From Chlorobium ferrooxidans DSM 13031 (GTDB lineage Bacteria > Bacteroidota > Chlorobiia > Chlorobiales > Chlorobiaceae), in assembly GCF_000168715.1 (NCBI RefSeq), contig NZ_AASE01000005.1, positions 64,969 through 128,968 on the forward strand: 64,000 nt of DNA. Reading direction: 5' to 3'. Both the position numbers and the translations under genes were made by a program. A model generated the notes under the pieces. The model was given only the letters and a program-made list of their open reading frames with translations, made no database searches and had not been told where the DNA came from. Shown here one piece after another: positions 27,601 to 34,400 of this stretch (the stretch's first letter is position 1; each line of letters opens with the position of its first letter).

Positions 27601-30202
27601 TGGTGCATCAATAACAACGACAGGAAATCAGACCTATAATGGTGATACCACTTTCGGAAGAGCAGCAGGCACAGCACTGACAACAACATCAAACGGTAGT
27701 ATTACCTCGACAGGAGCAAACGGAAAGATGACGGCTACCGCGGGTTCGCTTTCGTTAGCTGCCAACGGTACCGGAGATATTGATTTCAGCAATGTTTTGA
27801 ATGACTTTTCCATCGTTACGGTGACGGATGCAGATGCCGTTTCGCTCGTTGATAAAGACGACCTGACGGTTTCCGGTATTGCAGCATCAGGAACTGTTGA
27901 TGTGTCGACCCAGAGTGGAGATTTGACACTGACGGGCAATCTCTCCACGACGGATGGCTCGGCAACGGCAATCAGGCTGAACGCCGGAAAATCTGCGACG
28001 GCAGGTGCATCGGTCGGGACTGATACGGGAGGCAACATTATCGTCACTGGTTCGCCGTCGATAACGGTCGGAGCAGGAGGTGTCGCATCCTTCTATACAG
28101 GAAGCATCTCCGGAAGTACCGGTTTGAGCGCATTCATCGGAACGGGAACAGGCCGTTTCCGCTACAACAGCGATGAATCGGCATCGAATTATACGACTGT
28201 TCTTGCTGCGGGCAAGAACGCCATCTACCGTGAGAAGCCGACAGTCACCGTTACGGCTGCCAATGAAACGATTACCTATGGCACTGCACCAACTCTCGAC
28301 TACACCATCAGTGGAGAACAAAACAGTGATACGAAAGCACAGGCGTTATCAGGCGGATTAAGCGTATCCGGTTCCACCTCTTCATCCGGCAAATATACAG
28401 CAGGTACTCATACCATCGGTCAGTCCGGATTGACCAGTCTGCTTGGATATGGCATCTCCTATGTTTCAAAAACACTGACGGTCGATCAGAAGCAGCTCCA
28501 GGTAACGGCGATCGGCGACGGAAGTTCGACCTACGGAAACTCGCTTGTATATGGTGCGGTGATGGATAACAGGATCACCGGAGATGTGCTTGATGTGACG
28601 CGAACGCTGGTAAATGCATCGTTGAGTACAAGCGGCAACACAAAAGTCGGCAGTTACAAGCAGAAAGCAAGCGGCATAACAGGAACGGATTCCGCGAACT
28701 ACAGCTGGGGAGGTGACTTCACGACGGCCACGGAAAACTATGCGATCAGCCGTGCGAACCTGACGGTGAGTGGCCTGAGTGCATCGAACAAGGTCTATGA
28801 TGCAACGACCACGGCAACGCTGACAGGAACAGCGAGGGTAACTCCGATTGGCAGCGATGTGGTGACGCTTGGCGGCACACCAACAGGAGCCTTTGCAGAC
28901 AAGAATGTTGGAACCGGAAAAACAGTGACGGTGACAGGCAGCACCATAAGCGGAGCGGATGCAGCAAACTACAACCTGCTTCAGCAGAGCGCTCTGAATG
29001 CCGAAATCAGCCGGGCTAATCTGACGGTGAGCGGCCTGAGTGCATCGAACAAGGTCTATGATGCAACGACTACGGCAACGCTGACGGGCACAGCGAGGGT
29101 AACTCCACTTGGCAGCGATGTGGTGACGCTTGGCGGCACACCAACAGGAGCCTTTGCAGACAAGAATATTGGAACCGGAAAAGAAGTGACGGTGACAGGC
29201 AGCACCATAAGCGGAGCGGATGCAGCAAACTACAACCTGTTGCAGCAGAGCGCTCTGAGTGCTGAAATCAGCCGCGCGAACCTGACGGTGAGCGGCCTGA
29301 CGGCATCGAACAAGGTTTATGATGCAACGACCACGGCAACGCTGAGGGGCACAGCGAAGGTGACTCCGCTTGGCAGCGATGTGGTGACGCTCGGCGGTAC
29401 TCCGGCAGGAACCTTTGCAGACAGGAATGTTGGTACCGGAAAGAGTGTGACGGTGACAGGCAGCACCATAAGCGGAGCGGATGCAGCAAACTACAACCTG
29501 CAGCAGCAGAGTGGTCTGACGGCTGATATCAGTGAAGCACCCGTGACAGATACAGAAAGTAAAACCACATCAGAGACAGTTCTGCCGATTATTACGACAA
29601 CTCCCGCATCGCCCGCAGGCACAACACTGTCAAGCCTGATGCCCCCAAATCCAATAACTACGACGGCTCCGGCTTCAAGTGCATCAATAACGGTTGCGCC
29701 CTTAACCATTACCAATACACAGGCAGTCGCTCCGGTCGGCAGTTCAATCGAGTTCGCCCCGGTTATGAACCTTGATAACCTGTCTGATATGAAGAGTGGT
29801 GATGTCAGCAGCACCGTAGCAATGACAACCGGAGGGGGCATAACTTCGGATATCAGCCAGGCAACTCTTCCTGTTACCGGATCATCTTCCGGAAGTGAGA
29901 TGCAGAAACCGTTTACCGGAGTGATCAATGTTTTTCTTGGCGGAAAGCTGGTTCGTCAAACAGCAAATGCGGTCATTCCTCTTCCGGATGAGATTAAAAC
30001 CGGTCTTACACAGGGTGTTGGCGGTGAGCGGGTTACCTTGCTCAACGGTTCCCAGCTGCCTTCATGGATAAGCTACAATTCGGGAACCCGCACCTTCAAG
30101 ATCTTAAATGCTCCGAGTGAAACCTTCCATATCAAGGTTCGGGTCCAGGATCAATCCCGGAGCTGGGTGGTGGATATTGCGAGCAATAAATCCAGTACAT
30201 GA
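18641..30202 (+). CDS. Giant TpsA-type exoprotein 1 (filamentous-haemagglutinin family), 3853 aa
   Basis: It starts at GTG 18641. Residues 1 to about 25 (MNRVFNIIWSKSKERWIVVS) are an extended signal peptide region of type V secretion, followed by a signal peptide cut near AERAYA/LDPG. A haemagglutination/TPS domain covers about 55-300, with the motif LLNPSGIIFG. From about 480 to 3000 the protein consists of autotransporter-associated beta-strand repeats (GTLTLSGxNTYTGxTTIxxGTL). MBG-like domains start near residue 3200, and three nearly identical 87-aa YDG-like units follow (3369-3629). A conserved C-terminal module covers about 3757-3853 (FTGVINVFLGGK, LPSWISY). It has no beta-barrel, so it depends on the TpsB encoded upstream in the same operon. 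It is predicted to be a long beta-helical fibre, probably for adhesion or cell-cell contact. The function is inferred from architecture only. Confidence 0.92.
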   Translation: MNRVFNIIWSKSKERWIVVSEKVKTSGGVPKSRLKSLAVLIALFASAERAYALDPGSLPSGGVITSGEGTITTSGTQLTVNQSTPQMIANWQSFNIGADAGVRFNQPNSSSAVLNRITDQNPTQIMGSLSANGRVFLLNPSGIIFGSTARVDVGGLVASSLNMLDSDFLSGRYRFSNSGSAGHVINQGTITAMPGGVVALIAPKVTNEGSVSAPGGSVALAGGNQVSLDFHGDGLITLTVDQGAVDALAENKGLIKADGGRVIMTAKAADALVQSVVNNSGIIEARSLQARGGRIILDAEGGMTMIAGKVDASSPDGKGGSVIATGDRVLVKDGAHLTASGATGGGEVLVGGSWQNSDPQVRQATGTIVEQGALLEASAIDTGNGGTVVAWSDVTNPNSFTRAYGTFEAKGGANGGDGGRMETSGHQVEITSSHIDAGSPHGSGGIWLIDPYNYTIDATAATTIVTSLNSGTSVTIDTANSGGPGEIGSGTGNITVDSAISTGTETGTRTLTLTADGSIVVNAAIGNTTGTLDLTLNANGGSISGNGAISGTGTTTFNVGSSSGTYSGIISKTTLVKSGPGTLTLGADNSYTGQTTISAGTLELDATGKIANSSHVSNNGTFTIAADKTIDSISGGGATTLGSYILTIGDGTNSSSAYNGVISGSGGINKAGTGVLLLMGTNTYSGGTTLTSGTLSLGSSGAIGSTGAITFSGGTLQYTASNTTDYSGRFSNEASQSYKVDTNGQDVTLASVLSSSGGTLTKSGSGTLTLSGVNNYTGVTTVSAGTLKLGAAGDATNTPLGTIDGATSIISGATLDLNGFTLGTAEGLTLNGTGVGGTAGALTNSSGSAATYSGLITLGSASSIFSSNGDIIISNSGTITGGTRTLTLGGTASGSSISSIIGNSTGGVTKTGSGTWTLSGNSTFAGLTTISEGTLRLGSAGSGANTPLGTTGNRTVVAEGATLDLNGFSLATAEALTLNGTGVGGTAGALTNSSGTAATYSGLITLGSASSIVANNGNLILSNAGTITGATFGLTLGGSNTGSSLASIIGTGAGTLTKAGAGTWTLGGINTYTGLTTISGGTLSLNATGTIDLSSGVSNGGQFTIAAAKTIDSMTGSGGTALGANTLTIGDASNTSASYSGVISGAGGGITKAGTGTLTLSGENTYTGLTTVSAGTLKLGAAGDATNTPLGTVAGGTTITAGATLDLSGYTLGISEALTLNGTGISGGGALSNSSATSATYSGLVTLGSASSIVSNSGDIILSNTGTITVSSGPGYGLTLGGTSAGSTLASIIGTGNSGTLTKEGSGIWRLTGGNIYADITSINDGEIILSGNGQIFSAQNTAITVNTGARLTLDNTESGTNIDRIHNNKPITLAGGELLYKGSNSIAVDETILSLTLSSGASTVTLNSGTGGGTSLTFGSISRIAGATVLFRGTNLGAAAAAAGNTNLIFTDASGLTLSGSNAGQTTRAIVPYAIGDSNPGGAGTDFVTYNWNSGGNTTNTFGIRPLVATEYATTATDGVNLKIASSASPNASYTINSLLLTGGSTYTIGSGGGAKTLTISSGSIFSASGVANIITGTTTPDLLTFGAEGKIFSVGDLTLSNAVASGSAGLTKSGSGTFTLSSVSTYSGTTTLNAGRLALGAALPNTAVTVNGRGAVLDIGTIAHTVGAVTLNNGTISGTGTLNGTAFTIDNLYGTATISAILTGSGTLTKSGVGTVTLSGANTYTGATTINAGTLQAAHATAMGSTAAGTTVISGATLDINDVAIGDEVLTLRGIGVLGAGALTGSGTASLSGNVVMDTSTPTIGGSGVLTLSGVVSGTGTLTKVGTGTLLLSGANSSYAQTITVSSGTLRASHASALGTTAAGTTVLAGATLDINNVAILAEGLTLDGTGVGGAGALTGTGTASLSGAISLGTSTPTIGGAGILTLSGVISGTGRTLTKVGAGTLILSGAGNNTYTGETTISEGTLRASKAVALGTTAAGTIVRAGATLDINNVAIGAEGLTLDGTGVGGAGALTGTGGASLSGAISLGANTPTVGGAGTLTLSGVISGTGRSLTKVGAGTLTLSGSNTYTGATTISGGTLQASNASALGTNSAVTLSNTANVSLSVNNTLQIGSLAGGGSNGGNVTIGSGVLLTIGGDNSDTAYEGVISGGGITKTGTGTLTLGGQNTFTGGVRINQGTLSVGTIGDGGEAGNLGAAGSSATLLQLGGGTLQYTGTTASTNRSFTITNGTISSIAVTNAGTNLTVTGNSGSSISTGGLTKLGSGTLTMSGSNNYSGLTTISEGTMKLGTQGSSVSSTPLGNMGGGTVVLAGATLDLNGFTLSSSEALTLNGTGVGGAGALINSSGTAATYGGLITLGSSSTIVSNGSIILSNTGTITGAGFGLTLGGTGSASSLAGIIGTGAGSLSKEGSGTWSLSGTNTYSGSTTITAGTLKLDGSGTLGSGSYASNILNSGAFVVNSSSAQTLSGIVSGTGTLTKSGTGTLTLSGTNTYDGGTTISTGTLIASNAQALGTAGTLTMAGSTTLSATENLNLGTRGVTLTGSSTLNVAETKTLTAGGVITDGDGSFGLTKSGSGTLTLSGTNTYDGGTTISAGTLIASNAQALGTAGSLTMAGSTTLSATENLNLGTRGVTLTGSSTLNVAETKTLTAGGVITDGDGSFGLTKSGAGTLTLSGTNTYDGGTTVSGGVLSIGEDRNLGNAPGLLTSNSLKINAGTLATRNSFTLNTLRGITLTGAGTLDTATGTTLTYGGVITDGGSSFGLTKSGAGTLTLSGTNTYTGGTTVSTGTLSIGAGGASGSISDTGTLSNSGAVVFNRSDDFTYSGKISGAGSLTKSGNGTLTLSGTTSDYTGAVTVSVGTLKLGHVSALGTTAGGVTVSNTATLDLNGISIGDEALTLNGLGVGGTAGALTNSSITASTYSGLISLASGSRIVSNTGTALTLSGTINGGYALGINGSGSVTLGGTIGNSTSLASFTGDAATTLVINGASITTTGNQTYNGDTTFGRAAGTALTTTSNGSITSTGANGKMTATAGSLSLAANGTGDIDFSNVLNDFSIVTVTDADAVSLVDKDDLTVSGIAASGTVDVSTQSGDLTLTGNLSTTDGSATAIRLNAGKSATAGASVGTDTGGNIIVTGSPSITVGAGGVASFYTGSISGSTGLSAFIGTGTGRFRYNSDESASNYTTVLAAGKNAIYREKPTVTVTAANETITYGTAPTLDYTISGEQNSDTKAQALSGGLSVSGSTSSSGKYTAGTHTIGQSGLTSLLGYGISYVSKTLTVDQKQLQVTAIGDGSSTYGNSLVYGAVMDNRITGDVLDVTRTLVNASLSTSGNTKVGSYKQKASGITGTDSANYSWGGDFTTATENYAISRANLTVSGLSASNKVYDATTTATLTGTARVTPIGSDVVTLGGTPTGAFADKNVGTGKTVTVTGSTISGADAANYNLLQQSALNAEISRANLTVSGLSASNKVYDATTTATLTGTARVTPLGSDVVTLGGTPTGAFADKNIGTGKEVTVTGSTISGADAANYNLLQQSALSAEISRANLTVSGLTASNKVYDATTTATLRGTAKVTPLGSDVVTLGGTPAGTFADRNVGTGKSVTVTGSTISGADAANYNLQQQSGLTADISEAPVTDTESKTTSETVLPIITTTPASPAGTTLSSLMPPNPITTTAPASSASITVAPLTITNTQAVAPVGSSIEFAPVMNLDNLSDMKSGDVSSTVAMTTGGGITSDISQATLPVTGSSSGSEMQKPFTGVINVFLGGKLVRQTANAVIPLPDEIKTGLTQGVGGERVTLLNGSQLPSWISYNSGTRTFKILNAPSETFHIKVRVQDQSRSWVVDIASNKSST
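26105..26662 (+). repeat. Two tandem 279-bp units in giant 1
   Basis: Two near-identical in-frame copies (93 aa each) start at 26105 and 26384, and a third related, degenerate one begins at 26663. Each encodes LSGTNTYDGGTTIS followed by LTMAGSTTLSATENLNLGTR. This is a recent local duplication. Confidence 0.9.
28745..29527 (+). repeat. Three tandem 261-bp YDG-type units in giant 1
   Basis: Units start at 28745, 29006 and 29267, each 87 residues. They begin ISRANLTVSGL and contain SNKVYDATTTATL and SGADAANYNL. Only scattered substitutions separate them. Confidence 0.92.
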
Positions 30203-30236
30203 ACACTTTCCCGTTTAGGGGTAACTCTATCTTTTA

Positions 30237-30755
30237 ATGATGCATAAGGTCATATATGTAACTGGCGGGGCGAGAAGCGGCAAAAGTACCTTTGCCCTGC
30301 AACTGGCAAACGGATACCGGAACAGGGTTTTCGTTGCGACAGCTGAACCCTTTGATGAAGAGATGCAGCGTCGTATCGGCAAACATCAGGAGGAGCGGTC
30401 GAACCGGTTTATGACGATAGAGGAGCCGCTTTTTCCCCAGCGTGCATTACAGAATCTGACGGAAGGAATCGATCTGGTGCTGCTTGACTGCCTGACGGTG
30501 TGGACGGCAAATCTGATGCACCATCTTGTCGATCAACATGCGATTGATGAGCAGATCGCTCTTTTTTTTGATGCTCTCAGCAAGCCCCCCTGCGATATTA
30601 TTCTTGTGTCCAATGAGGTCGGTATGGGTATCGTACCCGATAATGCCATGTCCCGACAGTTTCGGGATTTAGCCGGGATCATAAACCAGAAGGCCGCCAA
30701 TATTGCCACCGAGGCATGGCTGCTTTGCAGCGGCCTCTCCCTTCGTCTGAAGTAG
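30237..30755 (+). CDS. cobU: Adenosylcobinamide kinase / adenosylcobinamide-phosphate guanylyltransferase
   Basis: This 172-residue protein has the CobU P-loop GGARSGKS (about residues 10-17), a following VATAEPFDEEMQRRI stretch that includes the guanylylation-region residues, DCLTVWTANLM, and the family-typical VSNEVGMGIVPD. It phosphorylates adenosylcobinamide and then attaches GMP, making the nucleotide-loop precursor of cobalamin. Length is normal. It begins 34 bp after the stop of giant 1, with start ATG 30237 or 30240, and no other cobalamin gene is nearby. It may be read from the long TPS operon or from an unseen promoter inside giant 1. Its place between two giant exoprotein genes is odd and looks like an insertion of the second giant downstream of an older gene order. 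Confidence 0.95.
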   Translation: MMHKVIYVTGGARSGKSTFALQLANGYRNRVFVATAEPFDEEMQRRIGKHQEERSNRFMTIEEPLFPQRALQNLTEGIDLVLLDCLTVWTANLMHHLVDQHAIDEQIALFFDALSKPPCDIILVSNEVGMGIVPDNAMSRQFRDLAGIINQKAANIATEAWLLCSGLSLRLK

Positions 30756-30869
30756 ACGCTTCTGTTATCAGGCGACATAGCGCAATCATTGAGAGCAACC
30801 CGCCTGTTTCAGTTGATTGATTGGCTAAAGGTTTGCTGTTTGGTAAATCAGGAGCTTTTTGAGCGGTAC

Positions 30870-30898
30870 ATGAGACAATAGTGAGACAAATATGAGAA
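30870..30898. promoter_or_regulatory. Three ATGAGAC-like direct repeats at 11-bp steps (set B)
   Basis: ATGAGAC at 30870, GTGAGAC at 30881 and ATGAGAA at 30892 are exactly 11 bp apart, as in set A at 15353. They lie about 250 bp upstream of the palindrome. Confidence 0.65.
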
Positions 30899-31150
30899 CT
30901 ATCCATTCCGGTGTATACGCATACTATCTGTCGGTAACCTATCGAAGAACTATCAGGGACAGACTGTGTAGTACAGGCGTTTATGTACAAAAAAACAGAT
31001 AAATAAGATTATTTATTCTTGTCGGCTTTTCCCCTGCCCTCTACTGCTATCGGGACAATAATACCTGCTCTGAACTATTTCCGAACCCCTTTTGTCCGAT
31101 TCTCCAAATATCGGAAAACGTATCACTCTATGCTCATTCTCGTACGGGTT

Positions 31151-31165
31151 GTCTCATTTTGAGTC
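31151..31165. promoter_or_regulatory. Palindromic operator or upstream activator site B
   Basis: GTCTCATTTTGAGTC fits GTCTCA-N3-TGAGAC with one mismatch, 110 bp upstream of the -24/-12 promoter. Confidence 0.65.
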
Positions 31166-31275
31166 ACCAAAGGTATTCCATCGAGCATGAGGATATCCGG
31201 TTAAACGACATAACCTGCGCAACAGATTGAATGATAGTGATATAGAGATTTCTCTCCTGTTTGAGTAAGTCGGAA

Positions 31276-31291
31276 TGGCGTGATATTTGCT
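31276..31291 (+). promoter_or_regulatory. Sigma-54 (-24/-12) promoter B, for giant 2
   Basis: TGGCGTGATATTTGCT has GG and GC 10 bp apart and the T-rich stretch before GC expected of sigma-54 promoters. It contains an in-frame GTG at 31280 that could be mistaken for the start codon of giant 2. Transcription should start near 31302. Confidence 0.78.
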
Positions 31292-31408
31292 GAATATTTT
31301 ATGAGTGCGTTCTTGAGTGAAGGCACTTTATATAATAAAGCCTTGTTTCTATTAATGGGTCGCAGGCAGAGGGTTGTTTTAATTCATGAAAGCCGATTAC
31401 ACCCGCAC

Positions 31409-34400
31409 GTGAACAGAATTTTTAATATCATCTGGTCGAAGACGAAGGAGCGGTGGATAGTCGTTTCCGAGAAGGTCAAGACCAATGGAGGTGTTCCGAA
31501 ATCGAGGCTGAAAAGCCTTGCGGTTCTCATCGCGCTGTTTGCTTCAGGCCAGATGGCCTACGGCCTTGATCCAGGAGCCCTTCCGTCCGGCGGTGTGATC
31601 ACCTACGGTGGAGGAAGCATCACCACGAGCAGCAACCGGATGACGGTTGATCAATCAACACCGCAGATGATTGCCAACTGGCAAAGCTTCAACATCGGAG
31701 CCAATGCCGGAGTGCGTTTTAACCAGCCCAACAGTTCATCGGCAGCTCTTAACCGCATCAGCGACCAGAACCCCACCCAGATCATGGGCTCGCTCTCGGC
31801 CAACGGCCGGGTATTCCTTCTTAACCCCTCGGGTATCATCTTCGGCACCTCAGCGCGGGTAGATGTCGGCGGTCTGGTGGCATCGTCACTCAATATGCTC
31901 GACAGCGACTTCCTTTCCGGCAGATACAGACTCAGCAACAGCGGGACAGCCGGGAAGGTTCTTAACCAGGGAAACATAACTGCCATGCCGGGTGGTGTGG
32001 TGGCGCTTATCGCACCCAAAGTGACCAACGAGGGCACTATTACGGCTCCTGGCGGAAGCGTGGCGCTGGCCGCTGGCAATCAGGTCTCCCTTGATTTTTA
32101 TGGTGACGGGCTCATCACCCTTACGGTGGATCAGGGCGCGGTTGACGCTCTGGCTGAAAATAAGGGGTTGATCAAGGCCGATGGCGGCCGTGTGATCATG
32201 ACGGCAAAAGCGGCCAATGCTCTGGTTCAGTCGGTGGTGAACAACAGCGGAATTATTGAGACTGCGAGTCTGCAATCGAGAGCGGGCCGGATCATTCTTG
32301 ATGCCGAGGGCGGCATGACGACGGTCGCAGGCAGGGTTGATGCATCTTCGCCTGACGGCAATGGAGGTTCGGTTATAGCCACGGGTGACCGTGTTCTGGT
32401 GAAGGATGGCGCACACCTTACCGCTTCGGGCGCAACCGGCGGAGGAGAGGTGCTGGTTGGCGGAAGCTGGCAGAACAGCGACAGTTCGGTTCGTCAGGCG
32501 AGCGGCACCATCGTTGAGCAGGGAGCCCTGCTTGAAGCGAGTGCCATCGATACCGGTAATGGCGGCACGGTTGTGGCATGGTCTGACGTGACCAACCCGA
32601 ACTCCGTTACGCGCGCTCACGGCACCTTTGAAGCGAAGGGCGGAGTAAACGGTGGTGACGGTGGAAGAATCGAGACCTCCGGTCACTGGCTTGACACTGC
32701 TGGGTCAAAGGGCGGAGCATCCGCAATCAGGGGCGCTGCCGGACTCTGGCTCTTCGATCCGTATAACGTAACCATTACAACTGCGAGTGCGAACGGCACA
32801 TGGGGCGGCGCCAATCCTGATATCTGGACACCGGGAGCAACCGGTTCCACCATTCTCAATTCCGACATAACCTCCCGTCTTGATGCGGGTACCAATGTTA
32901 CCGTTACAACCACAACCTCCGGTGCGGGCTCGGAAGCCGGAAATATTACAGTTGAGAGCGCGATCTCTACAGGTACGACAGCCGGAACCCGGACACTGAC
33001 GCTGACGGCAGACGGGAGTATAGCTGTAAATGCCGCCATAGGTAACACCACCGGTACGCTGAATCTGACGATGAACGCCAATGGAGGTTCAATCAGCGGA
33101 ACCGGAGTTCTCAGCGGCTTGGGCACTACCACCTTCAATGTCGGTAGCGGCAGCGGCACCTACAGCGGCGTTATCAGCAAGACAACTCTTGTCAAATCGG
33201 GGGCAGGCACACTTGTGCTCTCGGGAGCAAACAGCTATACCGGAACGACAACGATCAGTGCAGGTGCTCTGCGGGCAATTAATGCAACAGCTCTTGGCAC
33301 AACCGCAACGGGCACAACCGTGGCTTCAGGGGCCGCTCTTGAGCTTGCCGGAGGTATTGTGATCGACTCGGAAACACTGAGCCTTAACGGGACAGGCATC
33401 TCTTCGGGCGGAGCGCTCCGCAATATCAGTAGTGACAACAGCTATACCGGAGCGATTACGCTTGCTGCTGCAGCCCGGATCAACTCCGATAGCGGTACGC
33501 TTACGCTCGGTTCTATTTCTGCAGGAGCTTTGGGGTCGACATTTGGAGGAGCAGGGAGTGTTACGGTTCCCGGTCAGATAACCGGAACAACGAGTACGCT
33601 AACAAAGGATGGTACAGGCACGCTGACACTTTCCGGGGCTAATACCTATACGGGACTGACTACTGTTGGCGCCGGAACGCTCAAGCTTGGTGCGACAGGT
33701 GACGGCACCAATACCCCGCTCGGTACAACCGCTGGAGCAACAAGTATTACCGCAGGCGCGACACTCGACCTGAACGGTTTTACACTCGGTACGGCTGAAG
33801 GATTGACGCTGAGAGGAACGGGTGTAGGAGGCACAGCGGGAGCCCTGACCAACAGCTCAGGGACAGCGGCAACCTACAGCGGTCTCATCACTCTCGGTGC
33901 TGCCAGCACTATTGTTGCGCAGAGCGGAAATATCATTCTCTCCAATACCGGTACGATAGGGGGCGCAACTTTTGGATTGACGCTTGACGGTTCAGCTACA
34001 GGCAGCTCTATTGCCAGTATTATCGGTACCGGGACAGGAACGCTGACCAAAGCAGGCACCGGAATATGGACGCTTACGGGTGCGAACACCTATACCGGAG
34101 CGACCACTATCAACGATGGAGGAGTCATACTCACCGGGGCTGGTACCGCGACCGGTTCTGCGTTTACAATCAACACAGGCGGCCGCCTGACGCTTGATAA
34201 CACGGACACGAATAATGCTGACCGTTTTGGCGATTCAAAGGCGTTGACGCTCAATGGCGGTGAACTGGTATTTGCTGGATCCAAAAGTACGAATGCCAGT
34301 GAATCGATCGGTGCCCTGACTCTCACTTCCGGTTCATCAACTGTTACACTCAACCCCGATTTACTCTCCCAGGGATCAGGCGGTTCTACCATTTTGACTT

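Larger units (their letters stand above)
30756..31408. other. 653-bp regulatory spacer before giant 2
   Basis: No gene is supported. The stretch is AT-rich and contains phased ATGAGAC repeats (30870-30898), a palindrome (31151-31165), a -24/-12 promoter (31276-31291) and a leader of about 107 nt. The arrangement matches the spacers before the TpsB gene and giant 3. Confidence 0.8.

Noticed and set aside
20965..28321. Long minus-strand ORFs inside giant 1 (up to 229 aa), rich in V, P and S
   Set aside because: They lie opposite a continuous coding frame with clear domain content, are low in complexity and resemble no family. The same kind of shadow appears in giants 2 and 3.
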